A stretch of DNA of 64,000 bases from Rhynchonema sp. JSB1_4 (GCA_030248065.1 JASAMV010002011.1:1-64000); one strand, 5' to 3'. Positions 1 through 11,989 are shown, numbered from the stretch's first letter. A program made the numbers and translations. Notes: a model not told the origin generated them from the letters alone.

Positions 1-127
1 ATTGAAGAGAAAGCGTTATTATTTTGTGGGGTGGGGGCGCACCCAGCAAAACCCGGAACCGAAGTTATAATGCAAACATTCTCGGGCTCTGCACGTGCGT
101 GTGGCCTTTACGGCAAACTGATTACAG

Positions 128-2681
128 AACCTAGTCGATTGCTGAAACGAAGAATTGATGATCTGGAGAAAATATCGCAGCTGAACGATGATCTGACCGG
201 TTGGAAATACGACAAGGAAATGGCACTGCACCAGAAGAACACGTGTCGACAACACCACGCTCACTCGTTGTGCAGAATGTTGAGCAAAAAGGTCCGCTTA
301 TTCCTTTGATTTTACATAGCGGTCGGAGTACTTGACTTGGTGGATCTGAATTCTAAGCCTTCAGGCAGTGGTCGGACGGGATCCCGATCCCGAAATTCCG
401 ATCCGGAGAATTTCAGTTCCAATAAAATCCCGAAATCGGGATCCCGGTTAATTCTCCGGATCCCGATCGCGATCCGGCATTCTTATCGGGATTATAGAGC
501 TGCTAAAAGTGTTGTTGTATGACTTTTGTATGATATTGGTCGCACAATGACCACATAAGAATTCATCAAATGAATCCTGATTTTCACGTTCAGTCACTCT
601 TAAACCGGGCAACCGGATATCGCATGCTCTCAGAATCAAGCCTTTCGCAATAAAATGTGACTATACACGATGAGTGATCACAAAAACATCGTTCAAACAA
701 AATGAAATGCGTTTAAACTGTGAGAATTAATTTTTAAAAATTTGCTTTCGGGAACAAACTCGAGCTTGTGCCGACTTACGCTCCCCCTTTTGATCAGGCA
801 ACGGCAGAACATTTAGTAGGGAATCCAACCAGCTCGTCAACCAACAGCCACGTGTGAAATGTTTCACAAAGGTTTCATCTGTCAGCGAGCTGGTTCTTGT
901 CTCAGTCTCACTGCCCTTCATGATCAAAAGGGTGAGCGTAAGTCGGCACAAGCTCGCGTTTGTTCCGGAAAGCAACTTTTCAAAGATAAATTCTGACAGT
1001 TTTAACGTGGTTTATCTCGTTTGATCGTTGTTTTTGTGGCCGTTGGACATAAACAGTCTAACTGCGTAGTAAAAAATCAAGCATGAGATATACGGTTTTC
1101 CGCTTTAACTACTGTGCTATTGGTGATTCTCACAAAACATTTCCACCTGAAAATAATCCAGCAGAGCACCCACGTTGCTGCGGGTCTGAAACATTTTGGT
1201 GACAGCATGTTTTGTGTGCGATCGCGCAACGCAACGTCATTGCCCCGTAACTTTCCCTCTTTGCGATTCAGGAAAAAAATTCGACCAATTCTTATATGTA
1301 AAGTCATTGTGCAACCAATATATAATTGAGTATGGCTGAAAAATGTGGAGCAAAATGGTCAATTTTGCGTTGTTTTTTTTGCACAAATTGGCGTCGCCTT
1401 CGGTCCGGAGGTTTTGTCCATTTGGCAAACCCGTTAAGAAATCCAGATATCTCGATAAACAGTCCCGTTCGAGCACTGCCCTCGGGTCAGGTCGGTTTCT
1501 ACCTCAACCAAAGCCAAAGTTTTTGATTCGAATCAACCTGCGCTCCACATCGTTTCGCCCAACGTTGTTCGACGGTTGAAAAGAATGACACAGGACTGTG
1601 GTATGCATACATATCTCCTAATTTTCAGGTCAGTATACAAATAGCGGCTCTGAAAAGGCGAATAGCGGCCGCGCTGAAAGAAAGATCCAAGGTTAGCCGT
1701 TTAAAAAAACAGACGGAACATACAGCATGATTAGTTCGATCATAATTTTCTAAGCACTATAATGCTTTCCAGCTGACAAACCAGCTAAAGCAACTTGACC
1801 GTCGACATCGTGGCTTGCGGCGGACAACGAGAAGTCGAAAATTGGTTAAATCAATCGAGACACGTCAACTCAAGCTGCTAGACGATGCTCGAAAACTGCT
1901 GGATCGCGAGAAAAACATAGGTACATAATGTGTGCAATCGTTTTTTTGAATCGAACCTGCTAATGGACCAAAACAGCCCATCGAATACCAAGAAGACCAA
2001 TCATTAGTTCGAATGGTGAGAATGCATACATATTTCGGTATGAGCACGGGGAGTAAATAATATTCAGAAAATATCACACCCAGCTCCATCTCTAAGTCAC
2101 TTTTTTATAAAAAAGGTCGTTCTGGGCGCGTGTCGTGTGAAGGGCTGAAATCGAATAAGCGCCACTGCGAACGGTTGTTGAACAACGAACGCAATAAACC
2201 GGATCAGGCACACATTCGAATGCTGGAGAGATTGGTGAAGGTTTGTTCTTGTTTTGATGAAATTGATTTTGACACTTGCGCTGGTGGAGGAGGATATTCT
2301 CGATTCGGAAAGATACATATTATCCAACAGCATGATCAAACTTCGGAGACAATGGTTCGCATTGTGGGTACATTGCCCACGTTTTACATAATTTTTCGGT
2401 GAATCATGCAAAAGTGCTTGTAAAAAGCACATTATGTAAAATTACATATTTGTAGCTGCGTATGTAACTAGCCGTTTTACATAGGACGTGTACAAAAGTT
2501 TTACATACCGTTACCGGAGAGTATCCACGCACTGCACTGTGCACTTTCGTTTCCGATGACATTGGTCTGATATGTACATATCTGACAGGCCGTGCCACCA
2601 AAATATTCACAACCTTTCAAATGCGCATCATATTTTCAGTCACGTGAACACAATCTGCAGCAGACGAAGAAATTCGGTTGA
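128..2681 (+). CDS. coiled-coil protein, 3' part of gene (5' end not identified)
   Basis: Six exons can be joined in phase: 128-291, 1629-1691, 1773-1920, 2116-2240, 2290-2367 and 2640-2681, ending in TGA. They give about 206 residues; the entry phase of the first exon means coding sequence continues upstream, probably off the window. The product is rich in Lys, Arg, Glu, Leu and Gln with heptad-like stretches (KRRIDDLEKI, LTNQLKQLDRR, ETRQLKLLDDARKLLDRE), so a long coiled coil is likely. It ends QQTKKFG. No catalytic motif is visible and I cannot name the family; cilium or centriole coiled-coil proteins look similar, but that is only a resemblance. Introns vary from 49 bp to 1.3 kb. The 49-bp intron at 2241-2289 is the least certain junction because its acceptor is weak. 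The first intron carries two nested MITEs. Confidence 0.6.
330..520. repeat. short GGGATCCCGATCC-type direct and inverted repeats in intron
   Basis: Motifs such as GGGATCCCGATCC and GATCCGGAGAATT recur in both orientations over about 190 bp in the first intron of the coiled-coil gene. The layout, simple repeats inside a short element, resembles the CCCGACAC-repeat elements further on. No target duplication was found. Confidence 0.45.
536..1318 (+). mobile_element. TA-flanked MITE, family H, split by a TTAA insertion
   Basis: The left part (536-603) starts TTGGTCGCACAATGACC and the right part (1109-1318) ends GTCATTGTGCAACCAA, with TA on both outer sides (534-535, 1319-1320). Together they match the copy at 43010-43284. 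The two halves are separated by the element at 604-1104. A Tc1/mariner-type non-autonomous element is the simplest reading. No transposase is present. Confidence 0.65.
604..1104 (+). mobile_element. piggyBac-type MITE with TTAA target duplication
   Basis: The element is flanked by TTAA on both sides (600-603 and 1105-1108). Its ends are imperfect inverted repeats: ACCGGGCAACCGGATATCGC on the left, against AGCGGAAAACCGTATATCTC read from the right, extended by CATGC on both sides (19 of 24 positions match). Interior segments around 740-800 and 917-975 are also inverted copies of each other (GAGCTTGTGCCGACTTACGC and its complement). Removing it joins the two halves of the surrounding family H element. 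TTAA duplications are characteristic of piggyBac elements. Confidence 0.75.
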
Positions 2682-2994
2682 AACATTATAGGCCTCAATG
2701 AGTGACTTTCATATGCCGCTGGCCGGTGCACATTCCATGCATGTTTTTGAACGCACTTTACGATGTTTTTCACTCAGCTTGTATGAAAATATTTTTCTCT
2801 TTGCCTTTTTTCGTTTTTTTCGAGGTGAGAGATTTGTTACTGCATAATGCAGCCTTTTAATGCAGTTACGTATTTTACACACGCCAATTTTGTATTTTCC
2901 GTTCACCGACGCCTACTGTTTATCACGCTGTGGAGAAACAAGCAGTAAACGACCACAAAAAGAAAATGTTCCCGTTCGAGTTTAAACAAAAGAA
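2682..2994. other. AT-rich intergenic stretch, nothing recognised
   Basis: This follows the stop codon of the coiled-coil gene and presumably includes its 3' UTR. I see no coding exon or repeat with defined ends. Confidence 0.5.
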
Positions 2995-3130
2995 ATGATG
3001 GGTGATATTTTTGAAACGGTGTTAAGGTCAGTTGGGTGTAAAGGTCGGTGGAAAGTTCGGTGTGAGAAAGTTCAGTATAAGCTCGGCGTAAGCTTGAAAC
3101 ATTGCACGCTGGGCAAGCAGCAGACGCGCG
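2995..3130 (+). repeat. partial copy of foldback repeat family I
   Basis: The sequence starting GATGGGTGATATTTTTGAAA, followed by GTCAGTTGGGTGTAAAGGTC, matches one arm of the palindromic element at 47375-47612 and is related to 40915-41060. Only one arm is seen here. Confidence 0.55.
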
Positions 3131-3358
3131 TTTCTAAACGAAAGGTCAACTTTGACAGTCTGCTGTGCAAGCAACTGTCGCTGATCCGGATTGGTGGTGA
3201 CCGATCGATCGGTAATTTTTTGATTCCGAATTAAATTCCGGAATCAATTAAGGACTTCAATCAATTAAAAAAGTATAAGCCACGCAAAAACGAATCGATT
3301 CCAGAACTGATTTCAGAATCGCTCTACGAGCCTTTACAAGCGAGTTTCGAAAATCCGA

Positions 3359-3665
3359 ACTTCGCACGCCTCATCTTACGTCTGATGTCTTTCGCACGCC
3401 TCATTTGACGTCGGATGTCTTTCGTATGCCTCACTGTACGTCGCACGCCTCATTTTGTGTCGGTTGTCTTTCGCACGCCTCATCTTGGCTGACTTTGGCA
3501 TGCCTCAGTGTACTTGGCACGCCTCACTGAACGTTACACGCCTCATTTTGTGTCGGATGTCTTTCGCGCGCCTCACTGTACGTCGCACGCCTCATTTGAC
3601 GCAATTTGTTTTTCGCACGCCTCATTTGAAGGGCTGCACTTCGCACGCCTCCAACCGAGTCACGC
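3359..3665 (+). repeat. minisatellite with CGCACGCCTCATTT core
   Basis: About ten degenerate tandem units of roughly 25-40 bp each contain TCGCACGCCTCA, usually followed by TTTGACGTCGGATGTCTT or a variant. Units differ in length and by substitutions, so the array is old. The remaining 3670-4727, upstream of P5CR, holds no gene or repeat that I recognise. Confidence 0.8.
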
Positions 3666-4727
3666 TTAAGTACTAACCGAGTCACTAATTCAACAGGTAT
3701 GGTACGAAGACTGGACATGTTCCAGTTCTGTCATAACCACTGGGCATGACAAGAATTGTACATTTCAAAAAGTATTAAAGAACAAATTCTGGGCACAAAA
3801 CAAAGAAGTGATCAGTTTTGTAGTGCTGTAGCTGAGGCGAACACAGTTGAATACCACGTTTTGATTCAAAACATTTTCTTTAGCTCCATTGCCGTTTATT
3901 GCTGATCCACGGGTGCATATTGCATCAGCATGGGGCATTCCGCGTGAAATGTACAGCATACAATCATGTACAGGAACTGTGCAGTTCTACCTTTGACAGA
4001 CGTTGTACTGTGAACAGATGCACGTCAAATTGACATCTCAATGTTGTGTACGGTATGCATATGTTTTGATTCGATCTAGTGGGCCATGATCCCGCTGTGT
4101 GTTTGTCTGAATTGTATGCGTTTTATCGCCTGTCTCTGTGTCAGTGCGTGCGCGGGTGTGTGGCTGTGGAAACTTTATCCCATTGCGTCAAACTTGATGT
4201 TCGGGTCGGTTTGGTCTTCAGCCATTGCGCGAACGACGTAAAGAATACGTTTATTCCATTGTAGTTTACGCGTGTGCCCTTCTTTCTTGCCGGCGCAGCA
4301 AAGAGTGTCGTCTGTTGACGCCGGCAACGCATTTTGGACGCGATAATTACAGATCACCCTGCATACAGGTGCTTCATGCTCATTTGGGCTGTCTTTCATT
4401 ATAACCTATGTATGTATATAACTCTGTATAGTTTATAATGCAAGCCACGTGCACTGTTGCCCATGAGTCAGCAGAAAATATGCGCAGCTGCACAGACCAC
4501 AACAGAATTTGCCAAAAAATATGAAACCGGACCGCACCGATCGTAAAGTTTGATATCGTCTCTCGCTTGTGCACTTGAGCCGCGCTAGTGCATCACTTTG
4601 TGTGTGTGGAAAGCCAGCCAAGTTGTTTGATTTTAGTTCCACATGAGATGTCTGTATTACACATTATAATCTGGTAATACATGTACATATTTCATCAAAA
4701 TAAATTATTTTTCGTTTTTTTGTCAAA

Positions 4728-7554
4728 ATGTACGACAAAATGCGAATCGGTTTCCTCGGAGCCGGCAAAATGGCTGGCGCACTCGCTCGTGGTATGATCA
4801 GATCAGGTATCTGCACAGAAGAGTGTATTATTTAATAATACATTTAATTTAATTTTTAATTTTTCATTTTTGCATATAATTTAATATATTTAAATATTTA
4901 AAAGAAGTTCTTGCCCGAGTTCTCATGCTTTCCCGAAAAATGTGAGCTTTTTTGCAGAGAAGATCCGTCCGGAGCAAATACTGGCCAGTTCACCCAAACA
5001 CGATTCGCCACGCAAGAATCTCATCGCCGTAAGTTGTGGTCAAAAGAGCTGCCGGTGCTCAAACTTGATGATCGTTTTGGGATGGAATAGTTTCAAAAAT
5101 GTGTGTGGCTATTGTCGAGTGAAACTCGAACGAGTTGTTCTGCTTTGTCGGCAACGCAGCCGCCAAACCGGAGCAGCTTTGAGCGCGAGGAAATTGACAA
5201 TGGAGTTGGAGTAGATGTTGACGACCGGCGCTGAAGATGTGCGTTAACCACGTGAACATAAACCCTAAATCTAACAAAATATTGATTATTTGATTGTTTA
5301 TATAGATTTGATTATTTGGGGTCCGGTCGCTTGGACTGACCGCTTGGTTGCTTCCGGCCAACATCGCGTCCCACCGTCACATGACAGTGCAAGCAACAAA
5401 AGAACATGAAACATCACGTTCCCTTTCCGATTCAGGATCTCGGCATATCAGTCACGCACGACAACGTCGAGGTGGCGCAGAACAGCGATGTCCTATTCCT
5501 GGCCGTCAAGCCTTCTGTGATCAGGGCTGTTTGTGCCGAAATAGCGCCGACAATGGATATTAGCAAATTGGTGGTCTCGGTGGCTCTGGGCATTACCATA
5601 CGGACTATGGAACATGTAGGTTGAAGGGGAGGGACGGCACGATCTGCTGATAAGGTGCTGTATGAGGAGGCTGAAAGTAACTATCATATCAACAAAAACC
5701 AGTGGCAACTGTAAAATACCGCCGCAGACTATGATCGCTGGACCCGACCGATGATCTGCGGTGTTCTTCGGCACTCAAATATGCAAATAAAAACAAACGT
5801 AAAACCATCATTAACAATATGCAAACACAGTTTATGATACTTTGCCACCTCAACCACCAAGTGTGATATAGATCACGAAATGTTGCTGCGATATTCCAGC
5901 TGTTGCCACGCAAATCACGCATCGTGCGTGTCATGCCCAACACTCCGGTGCTGGTACGCGCTGGTGCGTCTGCATTCAGTACGAGTGCTGCGTGTTTGGA
6001 CGGCGACTCGGAAATCGTCAAGAGCCTTCTAAGCACATGTGGCTATGCCGTGGAGGTGCCAGAGGCGTTGATTGATCCCGTCACCGGACTGAGTGGGTCA
6101 GGACCGTCTTATGTGAGTTATGCACATGTCGTCAAATCAAAAGTCGTCAAATTCAGCAGCCCCAAATGAGCGCGAGAAATTAATACATGTGATTTGACAA
6201 CAAGATTTGACGATCCGATTTGACCACAGTACTGCGAGCACTTATATTCATGTGGGTCAACTAGGCCTAGTGCTAATGTGTTGTTTGCATTTCTCGCGTC
6301 CATTCAGGGCTGCACGAGTTCGACGACCGAGGTTGACGGCGATTTGCGTTAACGACTAAACAATTAGGCCGAAGTTCGTCAAACGCACTTTGTGTTGCAG
6401 ATGTTCGTCGCGATGGAGGCATTATCGGACGGCGGTGTCAAAATGGGCATACCGCGCGACTTGTCAATAAAACTGGCGGCGCATACGTTGATCGTGAGTT
6501 GATGTTGTTTGTTTTTGTTTCACTGCGTGCTTACCAACTCAATAATATATAAGAGAAGAAAGGTTAGGTGAATTACAAGATGCGGGGTGTGGGATTTACG
6601 GTTGCTGTTGTTGTTGGGGTTTGAAAAGTATTTATCGCCGCGATATCAGCCACTATGGTCCGATCCGATGTTTGTCTTGGTCATAAGATTTGTACGCATT
6701 ATGGCGCTAATTGCGATCACCGTGTGAGTGAATTTATATATGTACATAATACAGCTGAGCACCTTCCACGCTAGTTGAGCTAATGTCGAAATATCATTGA
6801 TCTGAAAAGAGACTACGCGACCACGGCAGATACGATCAAAACATTCAATCACAAACAAAGTTCGACTTAGCGACTTGCGTTCGCAAGCCTAACAGTACTC
6901 CGTCGATCAGTGAGTAAACACGTAATTGGGTCCACTGGACAAAGTGTCACAATATCGAGTCATGACTGTACATTAAAATTTCAGGGTGCAGCCCGTATGG
7001 TGCTTGAGACGGACGCGCATCCCGCACAGCTAAAAGACGACGTACAGTCTCCATCTGGGTCAGCCGTGTTCGCGATGCATGAATTGGAACGACAGGGATT
7101 CAGGTGCGTGGCGTTTATGCATCAGAATGTCCTTCGTCGGATCTGAAAACTGAGAGCCTTTATCTAAATCTTGGCTGCCTATATGTGCATACGCACACTT
7201 TTCAATTGTCTAAAATCTTGATCACGCGACATCGGCATCAGCAAATGTCACCGATCTTGGCCTGCATAAATGTTGATCGTTTGTAGGTATTATACAGTCG
7301 GTGTCCAACAGAACTTTCCGCCGATCAGAATGAGTAGGCACCCATAAAGTTCGAAATACTGCTAACAAACCGTTTAGTGAACATAAACAAGCGCGCTTGA
7401 CGACTGTTTTAGAATTACTGTTGGAATGATAAAATGCATATCGATCAAAACTTGCAGGTAATATCCCTTATTTAGGTCGTCACTGATCGGTGCTGTCGAG
7501 GCGGCGTGTGATCGGTCGCGGGTGACGGGAGAGAAAAATATCTATCTCGACTGA
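4728..7554 (+). CDS. pyrroline-5-carboxylate reductase (P5CR)
   Basis: P5CR reduces pyrroline-5-carboxylate to proline with NAD(P)H, the last step of proline synthesis. Seven exons join in phase: 4728-4806, 4958-5028, 5436-5615, 5900-6112, 6401-6493, 6985-7103 and 7476-7554. They give 277 residues, the normal size. The N-terminus has the Rossmann dinucleotide motif GFLGAGKMAGALARG. SDVLFLAVKP, VRVMPNTP, DPVTGLSGSGPSY and EALSDGGVKMG follow in family order. The C-terminus (GAVEAACDRSR) is also typical. ATG 4728 is the first in frame. One oddity: the usual SPGGTTI/SPGGATI loop near the active site reads SPSGSAV, so the Thr that contacts substrate in human PYCR1 is Ala here. I see no clear mitochondrial targeting sequence. 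Intron 4 carries a MITE. Family assignment is firm; paralog symbol is not. Confidence 0.95.
6120..6345 (+). mobile_element. MITE family L in P5CR intron 4
   Basis: The ends are related in inverse orientation (CAGCCCCAAATGAGCGCGAG near 6155, and TTCTCGCGTCCATTCAGGGC near 6292). Motifs of the TTTGACGAC type repeat inside. Related pieces occur near 28555, 34090, 38110 and 56395. Exact ends and target duplication were not resolved. Confidence 0.5.
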
Positions 7555-7934
7555 AAAAAAATGCAGATCCCAACCTCCGAATTCATCAAATAGCATTCAA
7601 TTTTGAAGTTTTCCATGCGGCAGCAAGCATGCAGTGTTGGATACACATAAAATGAAATCAAACGCACCGCACGCTGGTGCGCAAGACCTTGAAAGCAGCA
7701 CGAACTTGTTTACTGTCATCAAGCATAATTAAGAGAAGATGACGGAGTTGTTGGTTATTTTCCAAAGGAACTGCTACATATATTCCGTTCACTAGGTCTT
7801 AGGTCTACTATTGTTGCTGTTCTCACATCAGATGCTTGAAGTGTTCTATATTCTTCGTTTCACTATCGCATTTTCGGTCACCTATTGTGCGTGTTTGTCA
7901 GGATAAAAGCGTCAATTTCAGTGGTTTGATAATT

Positions 7935-8153
7935 TCATACAGCCCAGTAAGTATACATAACTCCGTAAACCATCGACTCTACTCGCGTCTCGTACAGTTG
8001 TAGGTTGATACCATTGATACCATTTAGGTTTCGATGATGTTTCAAGTGACGAGCTTCGCTTGCGCTCACAAACAACGCAGCACCAAAAATGCCAATTGCC
8101 AGCAACTGGCACAATTGAGATTTTAGATATATTTGCCAATGATGTACTTTCAT
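7935..8153 (-). CDS. small ORF with a signal-peptide-like N-terminus, uncertain
   Basis: This 72-codon ORF starts with ATG at 8153 and lies between the convergent P5CR and HMCES genes. After about 16 residues it has a hydrophobic run (LLAIGIFGAALFVSASEA) that could be a signal peptide or membrane anchor. A basic, His-rich segment (RHLKHHRNLNG) and a Tyr-rich C-terminus (VYGVMYTYWAV) follow. I see no introns, homology or promoter. It could be a small secreted peptide gene or chance; the flanking 7555-7934 and 8154-8419 contain nothing else I can call. Confidence 0.22.
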   Translation of the reverse strand: MKVHHWQIYLKSQLCQLLAIGIFGAALFVSASEARHLKHHRNLNGINGINLQLYETRVESMVYGVMYTYWAV

Positions 8154-8419
8154 TCATCCATGACAGTAATTTGCACAGTCATTTGACTTCGGAATTTTTA
8201 CCCCTGTAATAGTTGCACTTGCTTTCATAATATGTTACTGCACCGATAAAATAGCTCAGTTTGGAATTGTTTTGATCACAGACCAGTAGTCAGGAAAGGC
8301 AGATGTTGGCGAAAATTAGTCCACTCCGGTTTTGAATTTATGAATTTTTCTTTTCATTTCAAATCAGCAGCACCACAGAGTTGATAAAAATTTTGAATCC
8401 GGGGCCAAAACTGAGTGAA

Positions 8420-11400
8420 TCACTTGCGTCGTTTGCCGCTGAAGAAGAACGCATCCAACGAGGCTTGCGTTGGTTTGACGTCACGTTTGGTTGGTGAGCT
8501 GAAGTTACGAAATATAAATCAGGACCACTACGAAACTTAACTTGGTCAGGATAAAATCTGTGCTTATATTATCAAACACAAATTAGGGCCAGCATAAAAC
8601 ACGGGGTCTACATCGGTCACGTGCTTTCTTGTCAGCTTCTTTCGAAACTTACAGGCTTACTTAATTTCGACTGCAGGCTCTTCTCACAGCGAGTAAAAAG
8701 TTTTATGATGGACATCAATGGTATCATATTATCAGCAGATCACGAAATATAAATTTTTCACAAAAAACCACTGGACCACAAATGCTGGATCGGACAGGTG
8801 ACTGAGTTTGACACACCGCACAGACAAAATTTACAATATGCATGCCGTGGCCATCACGATGCGTAAAACATGCGACTTCATGGGTGTCAAACACTGGCTA
8901 TGATGGTCTGCACCAATATTCAAAAAAATTATCTGTCAATCTTTCTGATAAAAAATGATACCTTTTCTCGACGCCCAATTGCTCGATGCAGGCAAAGTCC
9001 TTGTTGCGCACGTTATTCACACGCGCGCTCACCGGGTAGTAGCCGACGGCCTCGCAAGGTTTGAGCATGTCAAGCACCTGCAGTTAGCATTATTACTGTT
9101 ATTATTTTCTCTCAAAGCTATTTTGGCGGAGTAGAAAAATAAGTCAACAATATCTTTGTCTAACATCTCTGCTGGCAATGTCCGGATCCAGCCAATCGGC
9201 CACGTCTTGATCGCTGGTGAGAATCGCCTGAATCAGGGAGAAGTGGTGATTTGAACGAAGCCAAAACAGCCAAAAAAATCGAAACGTCAAAGATCACGAA
9301 ACTAAAAACACGACAAAATGAAACCAACGGGCATTCGGTCATGCATCCATGCGATTTTGTTCGATGATGGCACGGTAATCACGGCCACCGACATCAGTGG
9401 CTCGTCGTGCTGGAAAAATGATGCTTCGTCAGGCAGAAAGCACACAAATTTGAAAGCAAACTTGACGATCGGGTCCGAAATCCTGCTCATGTGACTTCTT
9501 TGTGAGGTACCCAGCCTGTGCCTGTAGCCCTGACCAGGATATCGTCAGTGCGAATGCAAAAAAACGCATAACCTACTCCCTGAATTGTGGTCACATGGTA
9601 GACGGCTGCCAGTTTCATCAGTTTGCACGGTTCGAATTTGTTTTCGATTTCGGTTTCCGACTCGGAGTCGCTCGTCGGTTCGACCTTGACCTTCTTCTCA
9701 CTCTTCACCGGCAGATAGATGTAGTAGGGCTGTTTCGCGCCGGTCTTGCCCGCCCATTCGTAGAATCTGATACATATTGACACACTGAGGATGAACGTTT
9801 TGTGTATAATTTGTTTTCAGGAAAAAATGATTGCGCGAAAATTACGAGGGAATTTTTTTCCCGCAAAATGTGGGACAAAAGATGCTTGAAACCCATGAAA
9901 ATAGTTTTGTGAAAAACTTCAGAAAACAATAGTGTCGGGAAAAATTTCAACACAAATTAAATTAAATTCCCCTAAAGCCCAACGCACCCATCAGCGAGCA
10001 TCACACATCGCTGGCCGCGGCCGAGTGCCGATTTGAACACCGGCTTCTCCATCAGGGTTTCGGCACGCGCGTTGATCATGCGATACTGGAAGTTGTCGGG
10101 ATTCGCGTGGTACCTGCGTGTTTGAAAGTGAAACATAATTTTTTGTTGCATGAAACATTATTCTCCTTGACCCTGATTTATCAAGGAATATATCTGTTGC
10201 GTTGACATCAAACCCGACGATAAAAATCCGTCCTGTCGTTGATCACGCGTTCGATGTTCATATGAAGCATATTTTGGAGGTGTGATTTACTGACCGAAGC
10301 TACCGATATACACATGAGCAGTTTGAAAGTTGAACACGTCAAAATTAGTGGCTGGAAACATGCTTAACGAAACGAAGTTATGTGGCGTGATCACGGTAGA
10401 TCCGACCCTTTTGGCTTTTCGATAATTTCAAAATTGTGCACGACAATTATTTGAAACGAAAGGGAGATTAGAGATAACAAGAAACGAAACGCACCAATGC
10501 GGGATGAGTCCCCAGCGCATCGGCACAATCAGACGATCGCTGTTGGCCTCAGATTTCGACAAATCAAGGTGCGCCTCGAGCGGCTCCGGGGCGCACATCA
10601 CGGGCGGGAAACTGACGGAGCAAAAAATATTACGACAGAAGTTATTGAGGACTCAAATCTTTAAGATTTTTTTGATGTTAAAATTACCTTATACATTTGT
10701 TTAACATATTGTTTTTTTGGGCAACATGGCTGGCACTTATGTATAAATAAGGCTAGGTTCCAAAGCACTATCATATCATTTTAAAGGTTAGTTTATGAAT
10801 AAAATGATTTATTATTGAATTGAAATTGAACGCTAGTTTTGATGCCAATTTTTACAGTAATTTATAATTTATAAAAGGACAAAGTCAAATCCAATCGCGC
10901 GTAATTGTCCGCAAAGCAAGGTTCTTTATTTCAAATGAGACACAGGTGCCATGGCTCCCAAACCTCGAATTTTTAGGGGCCAAAAAGAAGTTCTGGCACC
11001 TAAATTAGGGCCAAAACCGCTAAAAAAGGCATCTAGACTTAAACCTAACCCTCAAGACTCGAGCCAAATTTCAATTTTTTGGGGGTCATTGTATCTAAAT
11101 TTAGTAAAAAAAACACTGCCGCAAAGTTCATACGACTCAAATAAAAATAAACAATAACCAACTCGGTGGGAGCCAGATTGTAGGATGTCTTGTACTCGCC
11201 GAATGTGGTTGATCCCGGATGCCATTTTGGTTCGTTGCTCTTGCCGCCGCTGCCACTTCGACCTTTCTTTCCGCCTTTGCCACACGCGCGGCAAAGTTTG
11301 TCCGGTTGTAGGGAGCTGAAATGCTGCAGCATCTGCACTGCATAAAGTTTCAACATTTATAGTCCTGGAACAACAACGCATGCAGAATTTGTGCCCGCAG

Positions 11401-11619
11401 CGTTGCCTGATTCGTAAAGGGCACCTCGTGTGCCACAGCACACACGCGACGGCCAGGCCAGCACACAAGCGCAGCACAAGCGCTGCTCCAGCACATGGGT
11501 GTGTGCTTTACGGATCGGGCAACGCAACGGACAGAAATGTTCGGTATTAAAAAGAGTTGTGAAAAATTAGAAAAAACTTATCAAGCTCAAATCACTAACC
11601 ACGCCGTTCGACCGCACAT
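8420..11619 (-). CDS. HMCES: abasic-site processing protein HMCES (SRAP domain) with C-terminal PIP box
   Basis: SRAP proteins bind abasic sites in single-stranded DNA at forks and crosslink through Cys2, shielding the lesion. Nine exons join in phase on the minus strand: 11619-11600, 11315-11163, 10611-10495, 10113-9988, 9766-9577, 9409-9329, 9227-9165, 9077-8962 and 8498-8420, giving 314 residues (human HMCES is about 354). The start is MCGRTAC; removal of Met exposes the catalytic Cys2. Other hallmarks are SYNLAPT, MRWGLIPHW, NARAETLMEK (Asn111), LADGFYEW (Glu142), MHDRMP (His225) and the VSARVNN region. The exon 2 donor (GA|GTTGGT) was chosen because it preserves phase and spacing. The last exon ends in QASLDAFFFSGKRRK, a textbook PCNA-binding PIP box (Q300, L303, F306, F307) followed by a basic tail. 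An acidic SDSESETEIE insert follows the FYEW region. Confidence 0.93.
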
Positions 11620-11989
11620 GATGAAATGGAGAGAGAGAGGGTGATGATCAGATCAGTTGGATACCAGTACAATGCGATGGATGGATCAATGCACAATTGA
11701 TCTTTAAAAATTGTCGTTCTCTGGTTGGTAAGGTCGCAACCGGGCCGGGTTTGGCCGACCGATCCCTGCCCGGCTCGGCCCCGACCGAGTTGGTCAAAGT
11801 TCAGCCCGAGTCGGGCTACCCGACTCGATTTTTTTGGGTCAAACGCGATTTTTTGCCATAGTTTTATTGCGATTTACCTGATGAACTTATTTTTGGTGGA
11901 AAATTCATTCCTTTCAATGAAAAAGTTGTCGGATATAGACATTGTCGGTACTGGGTATTGGGTATTCGCTGGGTACCCAATACCAGGTA

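Noticed and set aside
11052..11477. A longer HMCES exon 2 following the 141-codon minus ORF
   Set aside because: That frame misses the SYNLAPT motif. Only the acceptor before 11315 gives MCGRTAC joined to SLQPDKLCRAC in the SRAP frame.
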